In this document: in pieces, positions 44,021-51,825 of the stretch
Layout: every line of letters starts with the position of its first letter
How positions within the stretch are numbered: position 1 is the stretch's first letter
DNA from: HXMU1420-2 sp034670145
GTDB lineage: Bacteria > Pseudomonadota > Alphaproteobacteria > Rhodobacterales > Rhodobacteraceae
Assembly (NCBI GenBank): GCA_034670145.1
Contig: JAXMOA010000006.1
Coordinates: 124,001-188,000, forward strand
Direction: 5' to 3'
Length of the DNA: 64,000 nucleotides
Translations under genes and position numbers: made by a program
The notes under the pieces: generated by a model
The model's input: the letters and a program-made list of their open reading frames with translations, nothing else
Databases searched by the model: none
Told to the model about the DNA's origin: nothing

Positions 44021-44827
44021 TTACTTGAAGGCCGCGCAGGGGTCTGGCCGCTCGGCGGCTGCGGTGTCGAGGATGCCGTCGAACCCGCCTGCGGGCGATT
44101 GGCCGGCTTCGGATTGCGCCAGGGCATAGACCGTGACCTGTGGCGCCACCCGCGCCACGGCAGCCGGAGCGCCCCAATCGAGTCGAGCGTGGCCATTCCC
44201 TGTGACGACGACGACCGGGCCGCCGGTCTGTTCCAGGGCCCGCAGCGCCTGACGGGCCAGCACTGCGTCGCGGACACGTTGCACATTGACCATGCCTGAC
44301 AGCAGCTCGGCCGGGAGCGCGTCACAATGCGCGGCCATTTGCATCGCTTCGCGTTTGGCCTGCTGATCCTGGGGCAGTGCCTCGTTCAGGCCAAAGGCGG
44401 CGACATCCTGCGGTGTCATGGCCGCGCCTGATCCGGTTTTCATGACCGCGCGCGCGGTTTGACCCGGAACGGCAGCACCATAGATCTGAGCGTCGGACGC
44501 GGTGAAAATCGGATAATACATCGCGAAATCCGGCCATCCGCTTTGGTTCCAGCCGAGCGCGGCCTCCAACGCCTGTTCGTCACCCAGCAGATCCGGCGTC
44601 AGGGTGGAGGCAAGTTGCGGTGTGATCATTTCGAAGACAAGCGCCTTTGGCGCGAGTTCAGACACCCAGGCCGCCTGATTTGCATGATGGGCCGGATTGT
44701 CATGCACTTCGCCCAGAAACACGATGTCACTGGGGCGCGCATCCGCAGGCACAGGGGGGCCTGCGGATGCCCAAGCGGGGTACGCAGCACAAACAATACA
44801 CAGCGCAATCGCGCGAAACACACTCAT
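44021..44827 (-). CDS. ChaN-family periplasmic protein (haem-binding-like, DUF399)
   Basis: 268 residues. The signal peptide (MSVFRAIALCIVCAAYPAWA-SA) suits signal peptidase I; there is no proper lipobox, unlike lipoprotein ChaN members. The conserved FLGEVHDNPAHHANQ start and the C-terminal VVVVTGNGHARLD are the ChaN signature; family members have been linked to haem or iron uptake. It is coupled to rpoH by a 4-base ATGA overlap, so both come from the same message and probably respond to the same stress. Confidence 0.8.
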   Translation of the reverse strand: MSVFRAIALCIVCAAYPAWASAGPPVPADARPSDIVFLGEVHDNPAHHANQAAWVSELAPKALVFEMITPQLASTLTPDLLGDEQALEAALGWNQSGWPDFAMYYPIFTASDAQIYGAAVPGQTARAVMKTGSGAAMTPQDVAAFGLNEALPQDQQAKREAMQMAAHCDALPAELLSGMVNVQRVRDAVLARQALRALEQTGGPVVVVTGNGHARLDWGAPAAVARVAPQVTVYALAQSEAGQSPAGGFDGILDTAAAERPDPCAAFK

Positions 44828-45699
44828 GCCAGCAGCAATTGCACCTCTTGCGACTGCCCTTCAAGGTTCTTGCGCATCTTTTTGAATGCGGCCGCTTCCA
44901 GTTGGCGGACGCGTTCCTTGGACAATTGCAGCTCTTTGCCCAAACTTTCGAGAGTGCGCGGCTGATCACGCAGCTTGCGTTCGCGGACGATGAATTTTTC
45001 GCGCTCGCTCAGGGCGTCCATGGCCGTTACCAGCCATTCGCGCAGCTGTTGCTGATCATGCGCCTCTTCGTAGAGTTCGGAGGCCTGGGTCGCGTCATCC
45101 TCTAGCGTGTCGATCCATTCGCGGCCTTCATCCTCGGCGGATTGGGTGGCGTTCAGTGACATATCCGACCCGCCCAGACGGCCCTCCATCATCTCCACGT
45201 CCCGCAACGGTACGCCGATTTCGGTCGAGATCAATTGGCGCAATTGGTAGCGGTCCAGATCAACGCCAGAGGATTGCGCTTCGCGTTCCAGCCGGGCCTG
45301 AACGCGTTTGAGGTTGAAGAACAGCGATTTTTGCGAGGACGTCGACCCGGTGCGCACCATTGACCAGTTGCGCATGACATAGTCCTGGATCGACGCCTTG
45401 ATCCACCAGACCGCATAGGTCGAAAAGCGTACACCGCGATCGGGATCAAATTTATACGCGGCTTTCATCAGGCCCAAACCGGCCTCTTGGATCAGGTCGT
45501 TCATAGGAGCGCCGTACCGGCGGAACTTTGACGCCATGGAAATGGCTAAACGCATATAGGCCGAGATCAACCGATGCAGTGCCGCCTCGTCTGCGTCATC
45601 GCGCCATGCACGGGCGAGACGGAGTTCGGTTTCGGCATCGAGAAGCTCGGCCTTCATGGCTTGACGGGATAATGTCTTTGACTCGTTTACAGTATACAT
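44824..45699 (-). CDS. rpoH: RNA polymerase sigma factor RpoH, RpoHII type
   Basis: 291 residues from the ATG at 45699, with AGGGAGGA well placed. Region 2 has GAPMNDLIQEAGLGLMKA, region 2.4 has STYAVWWIKASIQDYVMRNW, the RpoH box is SQKSLFFNLKR, and region 4.2 has LESLGKELQLSKERVRQLE. The N-terminus and ALHRLISAYMRLAISMA fit the second alphaproteobacterial RpoH (RpoHII), which answers oxidative stress in Rhodobacter, rather than the classical heat-shock RpoHI. Translated jointly with the chaN-like gene. Its upstream region has a TGATCC-type promoter. Confidence 0.93.
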   Translation of the reverse strand: MYTVNESKTLSRQAMKAELLDAETELRLARAWRDDADEAALHRLISAYMRLAISMASKFRRYGAPMNDLIQEAGLGLMKAAYKFDPDRGVRFSTYAVWWIKASIQDYVMRNWSMVRTGSTSSQKSLFFNLKRVQARLEREAQSSGVDLDRYQLRQLISTEIGVPLRDVEMMEGRLGGSDMSLNATQSAEDEGREWIDTLEDDATQASELYEEAHDQQQLREWLVTAMDALSEREKFIVRERKLRDQPRTLESLGKELQLSKERVRQLEAAAFKKMRKNLEGQSQEVQLLLA

Positions 45700-45756
45700 C
45701 GTGGTCCTCCCTCGTCTGTGCGCGGACAGCGGCCAGTTCAGCATTGTGCTTTGATA

Positions 45757-45786
45757 CAAGTACGGCCCATTGTTACATGCGGATCA
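45757..45786 (-). promoter_or_regulatory. Extracytoplasmic-sigma (RpoE-type) promoter upstream of rpoH
   Basis: On the minus strand TGATCC (45786-45781), 18 bases, TACTTG (45762-45757). TGATCC is the -35 of Rhodobacter RpoE promoters as I know them, and RpoE-driven rpoHII is established in that genus. The -10 match is looser. The leader would be about 50 bases to the ATG at 45699. Confidence 0.5.
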
Positions 45787-45818
45787 CTTTGTGGGTGTGA
45801 AATATTTGGGGGGGTCCA

Positions 45819-46340
45819 TTGGATCAGGAAAATCTGACTCTGGTTATGGGGGGCGCGGCATCTGGCAAGAGCGCTTTTGCTGAACGCCTGGTTGAGGCAG
45901 CGGGGCGTCCAAAGGTTTATTTGGCCACGGCACAGGCCTTGGATGCTGAAATGGTTGAAAAAATCCGGCTGCATCTGGAGCGGCGCGGAGACGATTGGAG
46001 CACGGTCGAGGCGCCGCAGGAGGCCGCAGAGCATCTGGGGGCTTTGGCGGCTGATCAGATTTGTTTATTCGATTGCGCAACCATGTGGCTGAGTAACAAA
46101 TTGTTGATGGATGCCGATTTGCCGGCCGAAACGGACTGGCTGATGGCGGCCATTCGGGCCTGCCCGGCGCATTTGGTGGTCGTCACAAACGAGGTGGGGC
46201 ACGGGATCGTGCCTGAAAACGCGCTGAGTCGGCGGTTTCGCGAGGCGCAGGGGCGGTTGAACATTGCGTTGGCGGCGCAGGCGGGGACGGTTGTGCAGGT
46301 GGTTGCCGGGCTGCCGCGATATTTGAAGGGGGCGCCATGA
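45819..46340 (+). CDS. cobU: Adenosylcobinamide kinase / guanylyltransferase
   Basis: 173 residues. The P-loop is VMGGAASGKSAFAERL, the kinase His region has LHLERRGDDW, and VVTNEVGHGIVPENALSRRFREA is the CobU signature. It phosphorylates adenosylcobinamide and attaches GMP in cobalamin biosynthesis and salvage. The start is a TTG at 45819, since an in-frame stop lies 21 bases upstream and no ATG or GTG fits before the P-loop; GGGGGGG precedes it. Divergent from rpoH, and overlapping the next gene by 4 bases. Confidence 0.93.
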   Translation: MDQENLTLVMGGAASGKSAFAERLVEAAGRPKVYLATAQALDAEMVEKIRLHLERRGDDWSTVEAPQEAAEHLGALAADQICLFDCATMWLSNKLLMDADLPAETDWLMAAIRACPAHLVVVTNEVGHGIVPENALSRRFREAQGRLNIALAAQAGTVVQVVAGLPRYLKGAP

Positions 46341-46915
46341 CCCGTTTGCATCTGGTGCGTCACGGGCCGACGCATGCCCGGACCATGGTGGGCTGGTCGG
46401 ATCTGCCGGCTGATCTGAGTGATGCGGCCCTGGTTGGGCGTGTGGCCGAGTTTTTGCCGGCGGATGGCCTGGTCATTTCGTCCGACCTGAGCCGTGCTGC
46501 GGACACGGCCACGGCGATAGCCGCCGGTCGGCCGCGGTTGGCGCATGACCCGGATCTGCGCGAGATCAACTTTGGTGCCTGGGAGCTGCGCAGGTTTGAC
46601 GAGATCGAGGCAGAGGACCCCAACCACATCCGCGCATTTTGGGAGGAACCGGGGGATGTGCGCGCGCCGGGCGGGGAAACCTGGAACGAGGTCGCGGCCA
46701 GGGTCGACGCGGCGATTGATCGTCTGATTGCGGGCCATCCCGGGCGTGACATCATCATCGTGGCGCATTTCGGGGCCATCCTGACGCAGGTGCAGCGGGC
46801 GGAAAGATTGACGCCAGAGCAGGTTTTTGCCCATCGGATCGACAATCTGTCGATTACGGAATTGCATCATTTCGATGCAGGCTGGGAGGTTGCGCGGATC
46901 AATCATCTCCCGTGA
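46337..46915 (+). CDS. Histidine phosphatase, probably alpha-ribazole phosphatase (CobC-like)
   Basis: 192 residues. RHG motif LHLVRHGPTHART, phosphate Arg in VISSDLSRAADTA, REINFGAWE, and the second His in IIVAHFGAIL. In context, translationally coupled to cobU by an ATGA overlap, it is best read as CobC, which removes the phosphate from alpha-ribazole 5'-phosphate. The general phosphoglycerate-mutase-like fold alone would not prove that. Confidence 0.8.
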   Translation: MTRLHLVRHGPTHARTMVGWSDLPADLSDAALVGRVAEFLPADGLVISSDLSRAADTATAIAAGRPRLAHDPDLREINFGAWELRRFDEIEAEDPNHIRAFWEEPGDVRAPGGETWNEVAARVDAAIDRLIAGHPGRDIIIVAHFGAILTQVQRAERLTPEQVFAHRIDNLSITELHHFDAGWEVARINHLP

Positions 46916-46975
46916 TGATCCGCCTCACAAATCATCTGTTTACCTCTGTCGGGCGAGGCGCCTAGTTTTGGCCTC

Positions 46976-47851
46976 ATGACTTATGATCTTTTTATTGGTG
47001 ACCGCCTGTTTTCCAGTTGGTCCTTGCGCGGTTGGTTGATGCTGGAGAAGTTCGACCTGCCTTATCAAATCCATATGATCGGCCTTTATGGTGGGACCAT
47101 GGCCGAGGATATGGCCTCTCTGGCCCCCGCCCGGCTGGTGCCGACGCTGCGAACGCCCGAAGGGGTGGTTGTGGGCGAAAGCCTGGCCATGGCGGAAACG
47201 TTGGCCGAGCGTCATCCGCAGGCCGGATTGTGGCCTGTCGACCCGGCGGCGCGTGCTGCCGCGCGTTGGCTCTGTGCCGAGATGGTGGGCGGTTTCGGGG
47301 CGTTGCGTGGGGATTGTGCGATGCAATTATCCCATGTCTGGCAAGGGTATACACCGTCTGATGGCGTGCTGACGGATCTGGCGCGGATCGAAACCTTGTG
47401 GGCGCATGCGCGCGCGGTTTCCGGCGCGCAGGAGGGGCCGTTGTTCGGGGCCTATAGCCTGGCGGATGTGTTTTATACGCCGGTTGCGGCCCGGATTATC
47501 GGCTATGGGTTGCCGGTTTCTGACGCGAGCCGCGCGTATTGTCTGTATCTGTTGCAGGATACGGCCCTGCGTCAATGGCGGGCGATGGGCCTTACGGTGG
47601 CCTATGAACCTTTCCCATATCCGCAGGATCTGACGCGTGGCCCCTGGCCCTTTGGTGCGGCCAGCAATGCCCGTGCGGTGGAGGGGACGGCGGCCCTGAA
47701 CACGGCCTGCCCCTATTCGGGCAACCCTGTGACCCATGTGCTGGAGTTGGACGGGCAGCGTTGGGGGTTCTGCAATGCGTTTTGCCGGGACAAGACGGTT
47801 GCCGATCCGGGCGCCTGGCCAAAATTCGCGGCGATGGTTAACGGAAGTTAA
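46976..47851 (+). CDS. Glutathione S-transferase with C-terminal YHS/TRASH-like metal finger
   Basis: 291 residues. The GST N-terminal thioredoxin fold (SSWSLRGWLMLEKFDLPY, VPTLRTPEGVVVGESLAM) has a Ser at the active position. The helical C-domain follows to about residue 215. From the codon at 47708 on, a tail CPYSGNPVTHVLEL-x-GFCNAFCRDKTVADP resembles YHS/TRASH metal-binding fingers, with C-x2-SG and C-x3-C. It would be a soluble GST that binds a metal or senses one (inference). The ATG at 46976 lacks a clear ribosome site. Downstream of the cobU/cobC-like pair, with a separate start. Confidence 0.8.
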   Translation: MTYDLFIGDRLFSSWSLRGWLMLEKFDLPYQIHMIGLYGGTMAEDMASLAPARLVPTLRTPEGVVVGESLAMAETLAERHPQAGLWPVDPAARAAARWLCAEMVGGFGALRGDCAMQLSHVWQGYTPSDGVLTDLARIETLWAHARAVSGAQEGPLFGAYSLADVFYTPVAARIIGYGLPVSDASRAYCLYLLQDTALRQWRAMGLTVAYEPFPYPQDLTRGPWPFGAASNARAVEGTAALNTACPYSGNPVTHVLELDGQRWGFCNAFCRDKTVADPGAWPKFAAMVNGS

Positions 47852-47911
47852 CGTTTCATAAACCGGGAGGGGGTTAGCTGGTCCAGCCAATAACGGGTTG
47901 GGACAGCTGAC

Positions 47912-49426
47912 ATGGTGGCACGGGCCTATTCGGTGGCCTTTCAAGGTGTTGAGGCGCGGATTGTCGAAGTGCAATGCGCGGTGACGGCGGGTTTGCCGCA
48001 TTTCGGGATTGTCGGGTTGCCTGACAAGGCGGTCAGCGAAGCGCGGGACCGGATTCGCAGCGCCTTGACCGCGATGTCGATTGCCTTGCCGTCCAAGCGG
48101 ATCACGGTGAACCTGTCTCCGGCGAATTTGCCCAAGGAAGGCAGCCATTTTGATCTGCCGATCGCGATGGCGTTGCTCAGCGCGCTGGAGATCGTGCCGC
48201 GCGATGCGTCCGAGGGGACGGTGGCATTGGGGGAATTGTCCCTTGATGGAACGCTGGTGCCGGTCTTGGGGGCCTTGCCAGCGGCGCTGGCGGCTGCTGA
48301 AAACGATCAGGCATTGCTGTGCCCTGCGGCGTCAGGGGCCGAGGCGGCCTGGGTCGGGGCGACGCAGGTGATCGGCGCCACGTCGCTGACCGAGGCCGTG
48401 CGCCATTTCACCGGGCAAATGCCATTGACGCCCGCGGAACCGGGAGAGGTGTCCAGCACCCTCCCTCAGCGGGATTTGCGGGACGTCAAAGGGCAGGAAC
48501 GGGCCAAGCGGGCGATGGAAATCGCTGCGGCTGGACGTCACCACATGATTTTCATCGGCTCTCCGGGGGCAGGCAAATCAATGCTGGCCGCCCGAATGCC
48601 GGGCATTTTACCTCCTTTGGACGCCAGCGAGGCGCTGGAGACGTCGATGATCCATTCGTTATGTGGATTGTTGGACGAAGGTGGCATCAATCGTGCGCGG
48701 CCTTTTCGCCAACCGCATCACACGGCGTCGATGGCTGCGATTGTGGGCGGGGGAAGAGGGGCCAAGCCGGGCGAAATCTCTTTGGCGCACAATGGGGTGT
48801 TGTTCATGGATGAGTTTCCCGAGTTCGCCCGAACCGTGTTGGAAACGCTGCGCCAGCCCGTTGAAACCGGTGAGGTCATGGTGGCGCGGGCCAATGCGCA
48901 TGTCAGATATCCCTGCCGGTTCATGTTGTTGGCGGCGGCGAATCCCTGTCGGTGTGGGTATCTGGCGGATCCGGGGCGTGCCTGTTCCCGGGCGCCGACC
49001 TGTGGCGAAGATTACCTGGGGCGGATTTCAGGGCCTTTGATGGACCGGTTCGATTTGCGACTGGAGGTCCCGCCGGTGGCGTTTTCGGATCTGGACCTGC
49101 CAGCCTCGGGCGATACCTCGGCCACGGTTGCTGCGCGGGTCGCGCAGGCGCGGGCGGTGCAGGAGGCGCGTTTTGCCGATCAGCCCGATCTGTTTCAGAA
49201 CGCGGATGCAGAAGGGGAGGTTCTGGAGGCGATCGCGGCCCCTGATTCGGAGGGGCGCGCCCTGGTCACCCGGGCGGCTGAACGGTTCGGACTGTCAGCG
49301 CGCGGGTATCATCGAGTTTTGCGTGTGGCGCGCACCATTGCGGACCTGGACCAGTCCGACAAAGTGCGCCGCCCGCATATCGCTGAGGCCTTGGGGTTCC
49401 GCCTGCCGGCAACGCTGGCGGGGTGA
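47912..49426 (+). CDS. comM: YifB-family Mg-chelatase-like AAA ATPase (ComM-like)
   Basis: 504 residues. The N-terminal ChlI-like domain (LVARAYSVAFQGVEA-type start, GLPDKAVSEARDRIRSAL) is followed by an AAA+ core with Walker A IGSPGAGKSML (about residue 215), Walker B NGVLFMDEFPEF, and a zinc cluster (NPCRCGYLADPGRACS). In Vibrio and other bacteria ComM is a helicase that aids natural-transformation recombination. Last gene on the plus strand here, facing gshB. Confidence 0.92.
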   Translation: MVARAYSVAFQGVEARIVEVQCAVTAGLPHFGIVGLPDKAVSEARDRIRSALTAMSIALPSKRITVNLSPANLPKEGSHFDLPIAMALLSALEIVPRDASEGTVALGELSLDGTLVPVLGALPAALAAAENDQALLCPAASGAEAAWVGATQVIGATSLTEAVRHFTGQMPLTPAEPGEVSSTLPQRDLRDVKGQERAKRAMEIAAAGRHHMIFIGSPGAGKSMLAARMPGILPPLDASEALETSMIHSLCGLLDEGGINRARPFRQPHHTASMAAIVGGGRGAKPGEISLAHNGVLFMDEFPEFARTVLETLRQPVETGEVMVARANAHVRYPCRFMLLAAANPCRCGYLADPGRACSRAPTCGEDYLGRISGPLMDRFDLRLEVPPVAFSDLDLPASGDTSATVAARVAQARAVQEARFADQPDLFQNADAEGEVLEAIAAPDSEGRALVTRAAERFGLSARGYHRVLRVARTIADLDQSDKVRRPHIAEALGFRLPATLAG

Positions 49427-49469
49427 AAGACTTCTGGTGCCCCTTTTGTCTACCGTATGCCGCGCGGGT

Positions 49470-50420
49470 TTACGCCGTTTCGGCCTGGGCGACGCGGGCC
49501 TCGATCGCATCCCAGATTTTGGCCGCGACGTTGATTCCGTCAAAACGCTCCAACTCCTGGATGCCGGTCGGTGAGGTGACATTGATTTCTGTCAGGTAGT
49601 CGCCGATCACATCAATCCCGACAAAGACCTGGCCCTTTTCCTTGAGCAATGGGCCGATGGCGGCGCAAATCTCCAGATCCCGCTCCGTCAGGCCCACTTT
49701 CTCTGGGCGTCCTCCGACGTGCATATTGGATCGGGTCTCTCCAGCGGCGGGGACGCGGTTGATGGCGCCGACGGGTTCGCCGTCGACCAGAATCACGCGT
49801 TTGTCGCCCTTGGACACATCCGGCAGGAATTTCTGAACAATCAGCGGTTCGCGGGAAAATCCGGTGAAAAGCTCGTGCAGCGAGTTCAGGTTGCGATCGT
49901 TTGCATCCAGCTTGAACACGCCTGCACCGCCGTTTCCGTAGAGAGGTTTGAGGATGATGTCCCCGTGTTCCGCTTTGAACGCCTTGAGGGTTTCTATATC
50001 CCGCGCAATGGTGGTTGGTGGGGTCAGCTCGGGAAAGTCGAGCACAAGCAATTTTTCGGGGTAGTTGCGGACCCAGAACGGATCATTCACCACCAAAGTC
50101 CCGGGGGCCAGACGATCCAGCAGATGCGTCGATGTGATGTAGTGCATGTCGAACGGTGGGTCCTGGCGGAGCCAGACAACATCCCAATCGGCAAGATCCA
50201 CTTGCCGCATCTCGCCAAGAACAGCCGGATCACCGGGAACGCGCTGAATCGTCATATCCTGCCCACGCGCGGTGATTCGCCCCTGCTGATACGCGAGGTT
50301 GTCGGGCAGATAGAAAAACAATTCATGGCCCCGCGCCTGCGCCTCTTCGGCGAGACGGAATGAACTGTCGGCGTTGATGTCCACGGATCCGATCGGATCC
50401 ATTTGAAAGGCGATTTTCAT
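49470..50420 (-). CDS. gshB: Glutathione synthetase
   Basis: 316 residues from the ATG at 50420 (MKIAFQMDPIGSVDINADSS). ATP-grasp features: the Gly-rich loop ILKPLYGNGGAGV (about residue 165), VQKFLPDVSKGDKRVILVDG, and metal ligands in EINVTSPTGIQEL. It joins gamma-glutamylcysteine and glycine into glutathione. The order rsmI-yraN-gshB is common in proteobacteria. Confidence 0.97.
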   Translation of the reverse strand: MKIAFQMDPIGSVDINADSSFRLAEEAQARGHELFFYLPDNLAYQQGRITARGQDMTIQRVPGDPAVLGEMRQVDLADWDVVWLRQDPPFDMHYITSTHLLDRLAPGTLVVNDPFWVRNYPEKLLVLDFPELTPPTTIARDIETLKAFKAEHGDIILKPLYGNGGAGVFKLDANDRNLNSLHELFTGFSREPLIVQKFLPDVSKGDKRVILVDGEPVGAINRVPAAGETRSNMHVGGRPEKVGLTERDLEICAAIGPLLKEKGQVFVGIDVIGDYLTEINVTSPTGIQELERFDGINVAAKIWDAIEARVAQAETA

Positions 50421-50480
50421 CTGCGGTCCCCTTGCTGGCACTGAATACATGGCCCAGTGCACCGCCGGGTTCAATGCAGA

Positions 50481-50861
50481 TCAGCAGGCACCAAAGGCGT
50501 TTTCCAGTATTTCGACCTTGCCTTGCGCATCGACCAAAGCAACGTCAAAGCGGATATCCGTATCCATTGAGGCACCAGTTTCTGCCAGATACCGCGCCCC
50601 AGCATCGTATAAACGGGCCATTTGACGGTGCGAAATCCGTTCGGCTGCAGCCGCGTGCGACTTGCTTTTCTTGACCTCGACAAAGATCAGGCCGTCACCG
50701 TCGCGCAAAATCAGATCAATTTCGCCGGAGGCATTGCGCCAACGATGCTGTGCCAAGGCAAATCCACGGCGCTGATAGGCCTGTGATATGCTCATCTCGG
50801 CCGCTGAGCCCGCAAGATGATTGCGGAGCGAGCGTTCGCTGCGACGTGACTGCCGGGTCAT
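50481..50861 (-). CDS. yraN: YraN / UPF0102 family protein
   Basis: 126 residues. The nuclease-like fold GEIDLILRDGDGLIFVEVKKSK has the restriction-endonuclease-type D-x-EVK core (a predicted Holliday-junction-resolvase-like PD-(D/E)xK). No activity has been shown for most members. I chose the ATG at 50861 because of the CAGGAC ribosome site; a longer start at 50894 would run into rsmI. Between rsmI and gshB. Confidence 0.9.
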   Translation of the reverse strand: MTRQSRRSERSLRNHLAGSAAEMSISQAYQRRGFALAQHRWRNASGEIDLILRDGDGLIFVEVKKSKSHAAAAERISHRQMARLYDAGARYLAETGASMDTDIRFDVALVDAQGKVEILENAFGAC

Positions 50862-50874
50862 GAAAATGTCCTGT

Positions 50875-51750
50875 TCATGAAGGGTCCTTTCCAAGTTTCA
50901 GGGCCAATTGATAGGCTTTGCGCCGGGGGATGCCGTGCGCGGCCGAAACAATCTCGGCTGTATCTTTCACGGAATGGTTTAACAGCGCTTTAACAATGGC
51001 GGCCTGGATGTCTTCTTCGGACGATTCGGCCTGTCGGGTGCGGTCGATGACCAGAACAACTTCGCCTCTTGGGGGCGTTTCGTGGGCTTGGAGGGCCAGT
51101 TCTGCCAAAGATCCGCGTCGGATTTCTTCGAATTTCTTGGTTAACTCCCGACAGAGGGCGGCTTCGCGATCTGCGCCCAGCACGTCCACCATGTCGTCGA
51201 GCGTGGCGGCGGTGCGTTTGGGCGATTCGTACATGACCAATGTGGCGGGGATCGCGCGCAGTTCCTCCAACCGTGTACGGCGGGCCTTGGTCGTGTTGGG
51301 CAGAAACCCACAGAACAAAAACGTATCTGTTGGTAGCCCGGCCTGGGTCAGTGCCGCCAGAATTGCGCTGGGCCCCGGCGCGGCCGTAACCGCAAATCCG
51401 GCCTGGGCCGCGGCGCGGCTGAGGTCATAGCCCGGATCCGCAATCAGCGGTGTCCCCGCTTCGGAGGCATAGGCCACCGAAGACCCGTCGGCGAGCGCCT
51501 GGAGCAGCTTTTCACGCGCTTTCGTGCCGCTGTGATCATGATAGGCCAACACGATGCGCCCGCGCAGGGGCACGCCGTGGATCTCCATCAGCTTGCGCAG
51601 GCTGCGCGTATCCTCTGCGGCCAGCACATCGGCAGAGGCCAAAATATCCAAAGCGCGCAGAGTGATGTCGCGGGCGGTTCCGATTGGAGTCGATACAAAG
51701 TATAGACCGGGCGTAAGTTTAACGCTCTGGTGATTCAAAACTGGACCCAA
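50875..51750 (-). CDS. rsmI: 16S rRNA (cytidine-1402 2'-O) methyltransferase RsmI
   Basis: 291 residues. The tetrapyrrole-methylase fold starts GLYFVSTPIGTARDIT, and further motifs are EDTRSLRKLMEIHGV, SEAGTPLIADPGYDL, and the late SPKRTAATLDDMVDVLG. It 2'-O-methylates C1402 of 16S rRNA. The start is a TTG at 51750 or at 51738; no ATG fits because an in-frame TGA stands just upstream. Divergent from the lpoA-like gene across 75 bases. Confidence 0.93.
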   Translation of the reverse strand: MGPVLNHQSVKLTPGLYFVSTPIGTARDITLRALDILASADVLAAEDTRSLRKLMEIHGVPLRGRIVLAYHDHSGTKAREKLLQALADGSSVAYASEAGTPLIADPGYDLSRAAAQAGFAVTAAPGPSAILAALTQAGLPTDTFLFCGFLPNTTKARRTRLEELRAIPATLVMYESPKRTAATLDDMVDVLGADREAALCRELTKKFEEIRRGSLAELALQAHETPPRGEVVLVIDRTRQAESSEEDIQAAIVKALLNHSVKDTAEIVSAAHGIPRRKAYQLALKLGKDPS

Positions 51751-51825
51751 CTTTCATGACGTCTATGATCGCTGCGCGGAGATCAATGGGCTGACACGCC
51801 GCGCGGAACAGGGAGTACATTTTAC

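Noticed and set aside
47837..47852. GTTAAC-GGAA-GTTAAC at the end of the GST gene as a terminator
   Set aside because: Only a 6-bp stem, low GC content and no T tract; it includes the stop codon.
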